From Alphaproteobacteria bacterium (GTDB lineage: Bacteria; Pseudomonadota; Alphaproteobacteria; Micropepsales; Micropepsaceae): DNA of 64,000 nucleotides. Positions within the stretch are counted from its first letter, which is position 1. Each line of letters starts with the position of its first letter. The position numbers and the translations under genes are program-made. Location: contig CANJLC010000003.1 of NCBI GenBank assembly GCA_947475445.1, forward strand, positions 158,574 through 222,573, written 5' to 3'. The notes below the pieces were generated by a model, which was not told the DNA's origin, did no database searches, and saw nothing but the letters and a program-made list of their open reading frames with translations. This document shows positions 37,337-44,470 of this stretch, in pieces.

Positions 37337-37534
37337 TCAACCGTACGGCATCCAGCGCTTGACGCGCTGGGTTTCGGAATCGGACAGGACCGCTGTGCCG
37401 CGCAGGTCGCGGGTACGGGCCGGGGAATTGTTGATCAAACGGTGGCGCTTGCCGACCTGGTGGGTCTTGATCTTCCCGTTGGCCGTGAATTTAAAGCGCT
37501 TCTTAGCGCCCGACTTGGTCTTCATCTTGGGCAT
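37337..37534 (-). CDS. rpmI: Ribosomal protein L35
   Basis: A 65-residue 50S protein starting PKMKTKSGAKKRFKFTANGK, the family signature, and ending in RVKRWMPYG. The frame is open upstream to 37606, but the ATG at 37534 is right: the sequence before it is not ribosomal and GAGGAG stands seven bases upstream. It is co-transcribed with rplT. infC, the usual first gene of this operon, is missing here. Confidence 0.97.
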   Translation of the reverse strand: MPKMKTKSGAKKRFKFTANGKIKTHQVGKRHRLINNSPARTRDLRGTAVLSDSETQRVKRWMPYG

Positions 37535-37662
37535 TTCGCTCTCCTCTGGAGCCCACTGGGCTCGATAAGCTTTCGAGGGTCGCCACGGCATGCCCAGCCG
37601 GGCCACCCGAAAGAGCGCGCGTTTAAAAGGAATATCGGGGGAAAATCAAGGGCGCAGCGGGC

Positions 37663-37908
37663 CTATTCGCCCGAAACAGTCTTGTTCTGGCCCATGGCGC
37701 TGGATTTGCCCGTGACGCCGAAATCCTGGGATTTGCTGCCGCCCTGGGCGACGTCAAAACCTTCGGCGGCAAGGCCGCGCTTGAGCAGTTCGCGAACCGC
37801 AGCCGCGCGGCTGGGCATGCGGCGCTGGAAACGCCAGCTGTCCAGGGCCTCAAGCTCTTCTTGCGCCAGCATTATCTGCAGGCGTTCGCCACGTGTGAGA
37901 TCATTCAT
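37663..37908 (-). CDS. Small ribbon-helix-helix (CopG/Arc-like) protein
   Basis: An 81-residue protein. ERLQIMLAQEELEALDSWRFQRRMPSRAAAVRELLKRGL (about residues 8-46, given here as the fold: strand, helix, turn, helix) fits the ribbon-helix-helix DNA-binding family, with the strand LQIML and the SRAAAVRELL helix. A flexible polar tail follows. Such proteins act as dimeric repressors, often autoregulated. GAGGAGG stands eight bases before the ATG. A 17-base palindrome and an EcfG-type promoter lie upstream. No toxin gene is next to it, so a toxin-antitoxin role is not supported. Confidence 0.75.
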   Translation of the reverse strand: MNDLTRGERLQIMLAQEELEALDSWRFQRRMPSRAAAVRELLKRGLAAEGFDVAQGGSKSQDFGVTGKSSAMGQNKTVSGE

Positions 37909-37943
37909 TGTCGCCGCCTCCTCATGGTACGAAATGGCACATT

Positions 37944-37960
37944 ATGAGTAACTTACTCAT
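37944..37960. promoter_or_regulatory. 17-base palindrome, possible operator of the ribbon-helix-helix gene
   Basis: ATGAGTAA-C-TTACTCAT is a perfect inverted repeat with a single central base. It starts 36 bases upstream of the start codon of the ribbon-helix-helix gene, between it and its proposed promoter. A repressor dimer bound here would block that transcript. Confidence 0.55.
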
Positions 37961-37998
37961 TTTACTGCAATGACGTCTAGTACGTCTATCCCCTAGAA

Positions 37999-38024
37999 AA
38001 CGGGAACGCCGGCGGAATAGTTCC
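37999..38024 (-). promoter_or_regulatory. EcfG-type (general stress response) promoter
   Basis: On the minus strand GGAAC (38024-38020) and CGTT (38002-37999) are separated by 17 bases, matching the GGAAC-N16/17-CGTT consensus of EcfG sigma factors. It points at the ribbon-helix-helix gene, about 90 bases away. GGGAAC and GTTCCC also form an inverted repeat here. Confidence 0.6.
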
Positions 38025-38148
38025 CTGAGTGGGTAATCCCCGCGCCCCATAAGCCTGCGAGTTAGCTAATAACTCATTGAAAACACTACTTAATCCACAT
38101 TGTGCCGCACCCGGGGGAAGCGCATGCTCCGTCTCCAGGAGACCGCTC

Positions 38149-38832
38149 ATGAACACGCATCTTGACCCTGCTTCCGACAAGCCAGCCGACCTGGTCGCCG
38201 AAGCCAATCACCGGGTGGCCAACAGCCTGGCGCTGCTGGGCGGGCTGGTTCGGATGCAGGCCCGCGCCATTGGCAACAATTCCTCGACCTACACCAACGC
38301 TGAAATCCGGTTGCTGTTCGATGGCATCGCAGCGCGCATCGCCACCATCGGCCAGCTGCACCGCATGCTGGCGACCATGCCAACCGAAGGCTCGATCCTG
38401 ATCAACGCGCATTTACGCGATGTCTGCGCCAGCCTGGCCTCGGCTTTTTCCTCGGAGCAGCAGACCGTGAAAATAGAGCATTACGGAGCCGACTGCCTGA
38501 TGCTCACCCAGCAGGTGCAGCCCCTCACGCTCATTATCTGCGAGATCATCACCAATGCGATGAAATATGCCCATCCGGCCGGCGGGCCGGTTCGCATCGC
38601 CATGAATTGTAAATCCATCGCTGACGGCACGCTGCTGTTAACCGTCAGCGATGACGGTATCGGCATGCCGGAGGGTTTTGATCTGGCAAAAGGCGGCGGC
38701 ATCGGTTTCCAGGTGATCCGGGCGCTGGCATCGGAAATCGGCGCCAGCCTGGATGTTGAATCCGATAATCTGGGCGTGACATTCCGCCTCGCTGTGCCTC
38801 AGGCGCTGGTTGCAAACGCGCGCACTGCCTAA
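38149..38832 (+). CDS. Sensor-less HisKA_2-type histidine kinase
   Basis: A 227-residue cytoplasmic protein. EANHRVANSLALLGGLVRMQAR (about residues 20-41) is the HisKA_2 phospho-acceptor box with its His. The HATPase region has CEIITNAMKYAHPAGGPV (N box), VSDDGIGMPEGFD (G1) and GGGIGFQVIRALASEIGA (G2). Nothing precedes the H box except about 19 residues, so signal input must come from a partner. Kinases of this type often feed the PhyR-EcfG general stress response, but no response regulator is adjacent. AGGAG stands before the ATG. Confidence 0.82.
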   Translation: MNTHLDPASDKPADLVAEANHRVANSLALLGGLVRMQARAIGNNSSTYTNAEIRLLFDGIAARIATIGQLHRMLATMPTEGSILINAHLRDVCASLASAFSSEQQTVKIEHYGADCLMLTQQVQPLTLIICEIITNAMKYAHPAGGPVRIAMNCKSIADGTLLLTVSDDGIGMPEGFDLAKGGGIGFQVIRALASEIGASLDVESDNLGVTFRLAVPQALVANARTA

Positions 38833-38918
38833 AAATAAGTCAGCATTTCAGCGCGTCCCTGCCTGAAGCTCGCCACATTCTTCCCTATAACGTGTTGTCA
38901 CGATTCTGGGCATGCGCG

Positions 38919-39311
38919 ATGTGGAAGGTCAGGCTGGTGCGTTTTATTCATGTAGTGTCGATCTGGCTTTTCTGGCCTGCGCTTCTTTTGATTGCCTGGG
39001 GTGAACTGACGCCGCAGGCCATTACGCCGGAGATATTCTTCGGCATGGACAAGCTGGAACATTTCACCGCCTATTTTGGGCTGGCCGCCATGGCCTGCCT
39101 GGCGCTGGGCTTCCAGCGCAAGCTGGCCTGGTCGGTGCTGGGCATCATTGCGCTGAGTGCAGTGCTGGAAGTGATCCAGGATTATGTCGGCCGCGATCCC
39201 GAAGCCCTGGATTTTATCGCCAATGCCGTGGGCGCGCTGAGCGGTCTGGGGGCCGGGGTGCTGTTCCTGTGGCTGCTCGACCCGCTTGTTGGCATGGCCC
39301 GCACGGAATAA
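38919..39311 (+). CDS. VanZ-like membrane protein
   Basis: About 130 residues with four hydrophobic segments. MDKLEHFTAYFGLAAMACLALGF and VLEVIQDYVGRDPEALDFIANAVGALSGL (spans of the second and last parts of the fold) match the VanZ-like family: the K-x-x-H-F and D-x-x-D/N-x-x-A patterns are present. VanZ gives low-level teicoplanin resistance in enterococci; chromosomal homologues have no known role. The start is uncertain: an in-frame GTG at 38892 would add nine residues, and neither start has a strong ribosome-binding site. Confidence 0.75.
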   Translation: MWKVRLVRFIHVVSIWLFWPALLLIAWGELTPQAITPEIFFGMDKLEHFTAYFGLAAMACLALGFQRKLAWSVLGIIALSAVLEVIQDYVGRDPEALDFIANAVGALSGLGAGVLFLWLLDPLVGMARTE

Positions 39312-39343
39312 CCTCGCCCCCGATTTGAAGGGGTGGATATTTC

Positions 39344-39757
39344 ATGCTTGAGGAATTCAAGAAATTCGCGATGCGGGGCAATGTCCTCGACCTGGCGGTC
39401 GGTGTTATCATCGGCGCGTCCTTCACCGGCATCGTCAATTCGCTGGTCAATGACATCATCATGCCCCCCATCGGCCTGGCGCTGGGTGGGGTGGATTTCT
39501 CCAACTTCTTTGTCGTCATCAAGGGCGATCATGCGGTGGATACGCTGGCTGCCGCCAAGGCCGCCAAGGCGGTGACGATCAATTACGGCCTGTTCATCAA
39601 TGCCGTGATCAATTTCGTGATCGTGGCCTTTGCATTGTTCCTCCTGATCCGCCAGATCAACAAGCTGGTGGCCAACAAGCCCGCCGAAGCGCCGGCTGCA
39701 ACGCCCGAGGATGTCCTGCTGCTGCGCGAGATCCGCGACAGCCTGAAGGCCCGGTAG
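39344..39757 (+). CDS. mscL: MscL, large-conductance mechanosensitive channel
   Basis: A 137-residue inner-membrane channel that opens under membrane tension and rescues cells from osmotic downshock. The N-terminal amphipathic helix [19 protein letters not shown] leads into the first membrane segment, which lines the pore ([15 protein letters not shown]). [21 protein letters not shown] starts the periplasmic loop. The second segment is [24 protein letters not shown]. The C-terminal cytoplasmic helix includes [14 protein letters not shown]. The next gene begins with TTG directly after its TAG. Confidence 0.97.
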   Translation: MLEEFKKFAMRGNVLDLAVGVIIGASFTGIVNSLVNDIIMPPIGLALGGVDFSNFFVVIKGDHAVDTLAAAKAAKAVTINYGLFINAVINFVIVAFALFLLIRQINKLVANKPAEAPAATPEDVLLLREIRDSLKAR

Positions 39758-40282
39758 TTGAAACGCGCGATTGTCCTGCTGCTGTTGCTGGCAACACCGG
39801 CCTTTGCGCAAACCGACGCGATGACCGCCGCCGCCGACGGGTTTTACGCCGTTTCGGTGGCGGCGCGACCCACATCGGGCGGCGGCATTCCCGATGCCGC
39901 GGCCAGGGCGCGCTATGCGCCGCTGCTGACAGCGCGCCTGAACAGCCAGCTTGCCGCCGCCGCGGCGGCAGAAGCCCGGTTCCGGGCCCGGCACAAAAAC
40001 TCCCCGCCCCTGATCGAAGGCGATATTTTCTCCTCGCTGTTCGAAGGGCCCACCGCCTGGAAGACCGGCGCCTGCAAGGGCTCGGCCACGATGGCGCGCT
40101 GCGCCATAACCCTCACGCGCGCCGATCCGGGCCAGAAACCCGTCACCTGGACCGATACGCTGGTGCTGGAATATAATGGCGGCTGGAAGGTTGACGATAT
40201 CGCTTACGATGCCAATTTTGCATTTGGCAACACCGGCACGTTGCGCGAAATGCTGCAAATGGCGCAGGCGCAATCGCCATAA
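39758..40282 (+). CDS. Predicted periplasmic protein, DUF3828-like
   Basis: A 174-residue protein with a clear signal peptide (KRAIVLLLLLATPAFAQ, cleavage after AFA). The mature part has YAPLLTARLNSQLAAAAAAE and PPLIEGDIFSSLFEGPTAWKTG, which resembles the EGDLF-SLFEG pattern of DUF3828 proteins; the two cysteines (about residues 105 and 114) could form a disulfide. Function is unknown. The TTG start directly follows the mscL stop, so it is probably co-transcribed with mscL and msrB. Confidence 0.65.
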   Translation: MKRAIVLLLLLATPAFAQTDAMTAAADGFYAVSVAARPTSGGGIPDAAARARYAPLLTARLNSQLAAAAAAEARFRARHKNSPPLIEGDIFSSLFEGPTAWKTGACKGSATMARCAITLTRADPGQKPVTWTDTLVLEYNGGWKVDDIAYDANFAFGNTGTLREMLQMAQAQSP

Positions 40283-40306
40283 CTTCCCGCCCCGAAAGGA
40301 CACTTC

Positions 40307-40678
40307 ATGTCAGCGCGCGAGCTTTCCCCCGAACAGGTTCACATTCTCAAGGGCCATGGCACCGAACGTCCGGGCTCCAGTGAGCTGAACCATGAAAAAC
40401 GCGCCGGGCTTTTCATGTGCGCCGGCTGCGGCACCGAATTGTTCGACGCCAAGACCAAGTATGAAAGCGGCTCCGGCTGGCCCAGTTTTTACGACGCCAT
40501 GCCGGGCGCCGTGCAAACCACAACAGACACCAGCCACGGCATGACGCGCACGGAATTTCACTGCGCCAAATGCGGCGGTCATCTGGGCCATATCTTCGAG
40601 GACGGACCCCAGCCGACCGGCCTGCGCTTTTGCACCAATGGCGCCGCCCTGGACTTTGTCCCGGCGGAAAAAAAATAG
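40307..40678 (+). CDS. msrB: MsrB, peptide methionine (R)-S-oxide reductase
   Basis: A 123-residue repair enzyme that reduces methionine-R-sulfoxide. Two zinc-binding CxxC pairs are present (CAGCG and CAKCGG). SGSGWPSFYDAM and HLGHIFEDGPQPTGLRFCTNGAAL are family signatures; the Cys in RFCTNG is the catalytic residue. Length is normal for the stand-alone domain. The start at 40307 is preceded by GAAAGGA. It is cytoplasmic, since there is no signal peptide. Confidence 0.96.
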   Translation: MSARELSPEQVHILKGHGTERPGSSELNHEKRAGLFMCAGCGTELFDAKTKYESGSGWPSFYDAMPGAVQTTTDTSHGMTRTEFHCAKCGGHLGHIFEDGPQPTGLRFCTNGAALDFVPAEKK

Positions 40679-40680
40679 AA

Positions 40681-40711
40681 TAGGCGCCGCGGCGTTCGGC
40701 CGCCGCGCCTA
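40681..40711. terminator. Terminator between msrB and the H1-like gene
   Basis: TAGGCGCCGCGGC and GCCGCCGCGCCTA pair with one mismatched step around a GTTCG loop, followed by ATTT. It fills most of the 38-base gap between two convergent genes, so it can serve both. Confidence 0.7.
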
Positions 40712-40716
40712 ATTTC

Positions 40717-41154
40717 CTATTCGATGGTGGAGCGGTCCCGCGCTTCCTGCTCCGCGGCCCGGATGGAATCGCCTTCCGGTCCGTCCAGAGCCTGCTGCGC
40801 CTGGCGGCCCAGTTCGGGAATCTTGTCGTGGTTGTCCTTCACAAAACCGGCCTGGTCCTCCAGGAATTTTCGGCCGGCGGCATAATCGCCTTCGCCAACA
40901 ATTTGCTGCTTCTTTTTGGGGGCCGGCTTTTTGGCAATCGTGCGGACAACCGCCTTTTCCACTTTCCTGGCGGCCGCGCTCACCCTGGCAGCGGTGCGGG
41001 TGACGGCTTTTTTGGCCTTCCTGACCACAGCCTTGATCTTGGACGGACTGGCCCTGGTTTTCTTGCGGGGTGATTTTTTGGGGGCGGTCTTTTTGATTTT
41101 GGACGGCTTGGCCTTGACCTTGGTCTTGGCCTTGGATTTTTTCGCTATTGCCAT
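40717..41154 (-). CDS. Histone H1-like lysine/alanine-rich protein
   Basis: A 145-residue protein. Residues 1 to about 85 are very basic, with repeated AKKxKAK, PSKIK and KKAV units like eukaryotic histone H1 tails. The last 60 residues form a different, acidic helical segment (AAGRKFLEDQAGFVKDNHDKIPELGRQ and so on). The basic part should bind DNA or RNA non-specifically. The ATG at 41154 is chosen over an upstream extension because GGAG precedes it and basic sequence begins at once. It stands alone, divergent from the MaoC gene. Confidence 0.75.
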   Translation of the reverse strand: MAIAKKSKAKTKVKAKPSKIKKTAPKKSPRKKTRASPSKIKAVVRKAKKAVTRTAARVSAAARKVEKAVVRTIAKKPAPKKKQQIVGEGDYAAGRKFLEDQAGFVKDNHDKIPELGRQAQQALDGPEGDSIRAAEQEARDRSTIE

Positions 41155-41291
41155 GGAAGATATCTCCGTTGGAAATGGGGCGCTCATGCGCGCGGCGCAA
41201 TGCAGATGACCCAAACCACGGTAAGTCATGACTGCGACAGTCGTTCCCTTCGCTGATATAAGGCCTGCGCGAATTCACGGCGAGGCCCGCC

Positions 41292-41744
41292 ATGCCTGAC
41301 CCGCTTTACCTGGAAGATTTGCAGCCCGGCCAGCGCTTTGTCACCGGCAGCCATGCCCTGACGCAGGAGCAGATCATCGCCTTTGCCAGGGATTATGACC
41401 CGCAGCATTTCCACACCGATCCCGTCAGCGCCAAGGACAGTTTCTTCCAGGGGCTGGCTGCATCGGGCTGGCAGACCGCTGCCATCTCCATGCGGCTGCA
41501 GATTGAATCGGGCCCCAGAATTGCCGGCGGCATGATCGGGGCCAGCGTGGAATTGTCCTGGCCCAGGCCCACCCGGCCGGGCGACATCCTTCGCGTCGAG
41601 AGCGAGGTGCTGGAGGTCACGCCTTCCCGTTCCCGGCCTGACCGCGGCTTTATCACCCTGAAAAGCGAAACCAGGAACCAGGATGACGAAGTCCTGCAGC
41701 TCCAGACCTCAAAGCTGCTGGTCTGGCGGCGCAAATCCCCTTAA
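41292..41744 (+). CDS. MaoC-like (R)-hydratase / acyl dehydratase
   Basis: A 150-residue hot-dog-fold protein. LTQEQIIAFARDYDPQHFHTD is the hydratase-2 motif, with the catalytic Asp and His in DYDPQHFH. FFQGLAASGWQTAAISMRL corresponds to the substrate-channel helix. Such enzymes hydrate trans-2-enoyl-CoA in fatty acid or PHA metabolism or act on branched acids; the substrate is not evident. The stop is twelve bases before the carbonic anhydrase start, so both are probably one transcript. Confidence 0.88.
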   Translation: MPDPLYLEDLQPGQRFVTGSHALTQEQIIAFARDYDPQHFHTDPVSAKDSFFQGLAASGWQTAAISMRLQIESGPRIAGGMIGASVELSWPRPTRPGDILRVESEVLEVTPSRSRPDRGFITLKSETRNQDDEVLQLQTSKLLVWRRKSP

Positions 41745-41756
41745 AGAGTCTTCAGC

Positions 41757-42368
41757 ATGCTGGACGACCTCAAAGCCAATAATCGCGCCTGGGCGGAACG
41801 GATGGTTTCGCGCGATCCGGATTTCTTCAAGCGGCTGGAGCGCCAGCAAGGCCCCCAATATCTGTGGATCGGCTGTTCCGACAGCCGCGTGCCTGCCAAC
41901 GAGATCGTGGATCTGGCGCCGGGCGAATTGTTCGTCCATCGCAACGTTGCCAATCTCGCCCCGCCGCAGGACGCCAATTATCTTTCGGTGCTGCAATTCG
42001 CGGTGGATGTGATCAAGGTCAAGCACATCATCGTGGTGGGCCATTATGGCTGCGGCGGCATCGCCGCGGCGGTCAGCGGCAAAAGGCTGGGGCTGGTGGA
42101 TCACTGGCTGCATCCCATCCGCGACGTCTATGAAGACCATCATGCCGAGCTGGAAGGGATCACCGACGAGCGCAAGCGCCATGACCGGCTGTGCGAACTC
42201 AACGTCAAGCGCCAGGTGCGCAACGTGGCGTCCGATGTCTTTGTCGCGGACGCCTGGGCCCGCGGCCAGGCGCTCAGCGTGCATGGCTGGGTCTATTCCC
42301 TCAGCACGGGGCTGGTGAACGACCAGAATGTCACGGTTGATGGGCCGGGCGGCCTCGCCAAGCTGTAA
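41757..42368 (+). CDS. can: Beta-class carbonic anhydrase
   Basis: A 203-residue enzyme that interconverts CO2 and bicarbonate. The zinc ligands are in WIGCSDSRVPA (Cys, with the Asp-Arg pair) and HYGCGGI (His and Cys). PGELFVHRNVANLA and SVLQFAVDVIKVKHIIVVGH are signature regions. KLEGITDERKRHDRLCELNVKRQV-type sequence near residue 130 places it in the E. coli Can-like group. It supplies bicarbonate for carboxylases and is cytoplasmic. Confidence 0.95.
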   Translation: MLDDLKANNRAWAERMVSRDPDFFKRLERQQGPQYLWIGCSDSRVPANEIVDLAPGELFVHRNVANLAPPQDANYLSVLQFAVDVIKVKHIIVVGHYGCGGIAAAVSGKRLGLVDHWLHPIRDVYEDHHAELEGITDERKRHDRLCELNVKRQVRNVASDVFVADAWARGQALSVHGWVYSLSTGLVNDQNVTVDGPGGLAKL

Positions 42369-42448
42369 GTGCTGGCCACATCATTACAGGGCAGTAATAA
42401 ATTAACATTCTCAGGCTATGAAGTTCCCATATTACCGGGGATTGATTG

Positions 42449-42958
42449 ATGCCGAATCTGGGAAGCTTTTCCACCCAAGTTGAACTGCGCAGTGCGCCCA
42501 TCAATCCCGCCTGGATCACGCAAGGCGCGCCGACGGCGCGCAACCATGTCCTGTGGAACAGCACCGACCGCACCGGCTGGGCGATGGTGTGGGATTGCAC
42601 CGCCGGCAAGTTCAGCTGGAATTACACGGTCGATGAGCTGGTGCATGTGCTGGAAGGCGGCATGACCGTCACGGGGCCCGATGGCGCGGTGCGCAGCTAC
42701 AAGGCCGGCGATGTCGTGTTCTTCCCCGCCGGCATCGTGGCGCATTGGCATATCGACAATTATGTCCGCAAGCTGGCCTATTGCCAAAACCAGCTTCCTG
42801 CACCCATCGCCCTGCCGTTGCGCCTGGCGCGCCGCATGATGGCGCTGGTCCGGGAAAATCTTTCCTTCCTGAAAGGCTCGCTGGCGCGGCCGGCAGTGGA
42901 AGAAGAGCAGTGCTGCGACACGGCCAAGACCCTGGCCCCGGCGCGGACCCGGAAGTAA
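42449..42958 (+). CDS. Cupin-domain protein (DUF861/Cupin_3-like)
   Basis: About 169 residues. The central cupin barrel has WDCTAGKFSWNYTVDELVHVLEGGMTVTGPDG and YKAGDVVFFPAGIVAHWHI, which fit the two Cupin_3 motifs (E/H-x3-L and G-D-x4-P). A hydrophobic stretch follows (APIALPLRLARRMMALV), then a C-terminal region with a CC pair. Cupin_3 proteins are sometimes sugar-binding or (S)-ureidoglycine-related; the function here is unknown. A TTG three bases upstream is possible, but the ATG fits better. Confidence 0.75.
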   Translation: MPNLGSFSTQVELRSAPINPAWITQGAPTARNHVLWNSTDRTGWAMVWDCTAGKFSWNYTVDELVHVLEGGMTVTGPDGAVRSYKAGDVVFFPAGIVAHWHIDNYVRKLAYCQNQLPAPIALPLRLARRMMALVRENLSFLKGSLARPAVEEEQCCDTAKTLAPARTRK

Positions 42959-42976
42959 GTCCACTTTTCCGATTTG

Positions 42977-43025
42977 GCGTTTTCGCCTGACGCGCGGCCC
43001 TGAAGACGCTGAGGCGCAGGGCCGC
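42977..43025 (+). terminator. Two hairpins after the cupin gene
   Basis: GGCG-TTTT-CGCC at 42977-42988 is followed by nine-base perfect arms GCGGCCCTG (42994-43002) and CAGGGCCGC (43017-43025) with a 14-base loop and then TTGTC. They lie between the cupin gene and the convergent tRNA-Arg, and probably end the cupin transcript. Confidence 0.6.
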
Positions 43026-43040
43026 TTGTCATTTCCTGTT

Positions 43041-43055
43041 GTTCGCGCAGCGAAC
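43041..43055 (-). terminator. Hairpin after tRNA-Arg
   Basis: GTTCGC-GCA-GCGAAC is a perfect six-base stem ten bases after the tRNA 3' end (minus strand). There is no T tract after it. It may protect or end the tRNA precursor. Confidence 0.45.
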
Positions 43056-43064
43056 GGCAAGAAA

Positions 43065-43141
43065 TGGTGCACCCGACAGGATTCGAACCTGTGACCTCTG
43101 CCTTCGGAGGGCAGCACTCTATCCAGCTGAGCTACGGATGC
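43065..43141 (-). tRNA. tRNA-Arg (anticodon CCG)
   Basis: A 77-base tRNA with encoded CCA. The acceptor stem GCATCCG pairs with CGGGTGC by one G-T step; the D arm has AGCTCAGCTGGATAGAG, and the TpsiC arm has GGTTCGAATCC. The anticodon stem CTGCC/GGCAG closes the loop CTCCGAA, so the anticodon is CCG and reads the Arg codon CGG. It stands alone. No integrated element or direct repeat of its 3' end is seen nearby. Confidence 0.95.
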
Positions 43142-43166
43142 GTGGCCGGAGCTATAGCCCATAACC

Positions 43167-43667
43167 TCAAAGCGCGGCAATCGCCGCCCGCAGGGCCTGT
43201 TCGCCGTGGCCGGGTTTTATGCTGCGGAAAATGACCCTGGCCCGGGGGAGGGGCGGGGGAACACTGTCATCCAGCGCCAGCATGGTCAGCGCGCTCACCC
43301 GCGACAGGTCCTCCAGCGCAATATCCGCCAGGGTGTTTTGCGGCCAGCCGGAAGGCGCGCCTGTCCGCCCCCAGGCCCAGGAAAACGGATCAAGCGCGTG
43401 GACCGCCACCAGCCTTGCACCCTTTGGCACAATGGGCCGTTGCCGCAGAAATTCCGTCAGCGCGCCATCCTGTCCCGCCACCAGCAAAAGACCCCGCGCC
43501 GCATCGCGCGGACCCCATGCGGCGCTGTCGCAAAAAAGCGGCTTGCCGTCGGGGCCCTTGGCGGGATGGACACGGCTGATGGCATCGCCGCCCGCTTGCG
43601 TGACCGCGGCAATGAAATCGCGCCGCGCCAGGCGATAGGCTTCCACACAATTTGCTTCATTTCCCAT
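43167..43667 (-). CDS. Shortened DUF2817-like protein without the metal-binding motif
   Basis: A 166-residue protein. [57 protein letters not shown] resembles the N-terminal part of DUF2817 (M14-like peptidase) proteins, which continue with a SGtHGvEG zinc-binding motif. Here that place reads [27 protein letters not shown] matches the next conserved HAxNPyGfaw region, and then the sequence drifts and ends. The usual length is about 370 residues. So this looks like a shortened, non-catalytic relative. It is divergent from the VanX-type gene, another peptidase. Confidence 0.6.
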   Translation of the reverse strand: MGNEANCVEAYRLARRDFIAAVTQAGGDAISRVHPAKGPDGKPLFCDSAAWGPRDAARGLLLVAGQDGALTEFLRQRPIVPKGARLVAVHALDPFSWAWGRTGAPSGWPQNTLADIALEDLSRVSALTMLALDDSVPPPLPRARVIFRSIKPGHGEQALRAAIAAL

Positions 43668-43687
43668 GATGGCTAATCTAGCCCGCC

Positions 43688-44470
43688 ATGACGCTGTTCA
43701 AAAGCCTTGATGCACTGCGCCTTCGCCCCATCGGCGATCAGGCCGCCGTGCGCATCGCGCGCAAGGACTGCCGCACCCGCATCACGATCCGCCGCGACAA
43801 TGCCCTGTTCGGTGAAAAGATGGTGGAAGCGTGCGCGTTCGGCCTGAAGGGCGAGAATTTCTATGCCCAGGACAAAAACCCGCCTTACTGGCAGAAGGTG
43901 GAAGGCGCCACGGACAAACTTCTGCTGCGCCAGAGCGTGGCAGAAAAACTGCGCAAGGTGAATGCGCGCGCCGCCGAAGCGGGTCTGGAGCTTTTCCTGT
44001 TCGACGCCTGGCGGCCGCGCGCCGTGCAGGTCTTTTTCCACGATGTGTGGATGCCGCGCGAACTGCAGCGCCGCAATCCCGCCCTCACCGGCGCGGCCTT
44101 GACCGAGGAAGTGGAACGCTATTGGGCCGCGCCTTCGGCTGACGAGACTTCGCCCGCGCCCCATGCCACCGGCGGCGCGGTAGACCTCACCTTGCGCTGG
44201 AAGGGCGGCGATGCACTGTGGATGGGTTCGCTGTTCGACGACGTTACACAGCTTGCAAATCGCGACCGCTTTGAAAGCCTGGATGCGGGAAATTTTTCCT
44301 TTTCCGACCAGGAAGCGCGCGCCAATCGCCGCTTGCTGCACTGGCTGATGGCGGAAGAGGATTTTGCCGCCCATCCGGATGAATGGTGGCATTTTTCCTG
44401 GGGCGACCAGATGTGGGCGGCGTTGACCGGCGCACCGCACGCCCATTACAGCGATGCTATTTCAGAATAG
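43688..44470 (+). CDS. D-alanyl-D-alanine dipeptidase, VanX-type
   Basis: A 260-residue zinc peptidase of the M15D family that splits D-Ala-D-Ala. LFLFDAWRPRAVQ is the substrate Arg motif, HATGGAVDLTL gives the zinc His and Asp, and DEWWHFSWGDQM supplies the catalytic Glu and third zinc ligand. There is no signal peptide, so it is probably cytoplasmic, where such enzymes recycle cell-wall dipeptides. vanH and vanA are absent, so it is not a glycopeptide-resistance cassette. The last 14 bases overlap the cyclase-like gene, which converges. Confidence 0.9.
   Translation: MTLFKSLDALRLRPIGDQAAVRIARKDCRTRITIRRDNALFGEKMVEACAFGLKGENFYAQDKNPPYWQKVEGATDKLLLRQSVAEKLRKVNARAAEAGLELFLFDAWRPRAVQVFFHDVWMPRELQRRNPALTGAALTEEVERYWAAPSADETSPAPHATGGAVDLTLRWKGGDALWMGSLFDDVTQLANRDRFESLDAGNFSFSDQEARANRRLLHWLMAEEDFAAHPDEWWHFSWGDQMWAALTGAPHAHYSDAISE

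Noticed and set aside
37663..37908. Antitoxin of a toxin-antitoxin pair
   Set aside because: The ribbon-helix-helix gene has no neighbouring toxin-like gene. The next genes are ribosomal proteins and a histidine kinase.
43688..44470. Glycopeptide-resistance cassette
   Set aside because: Only the VanX-type dipeptidase is present; vanH, vanA and vanR/S genes are absent. The VanZ-like protein is 4.8 kb away and alone.
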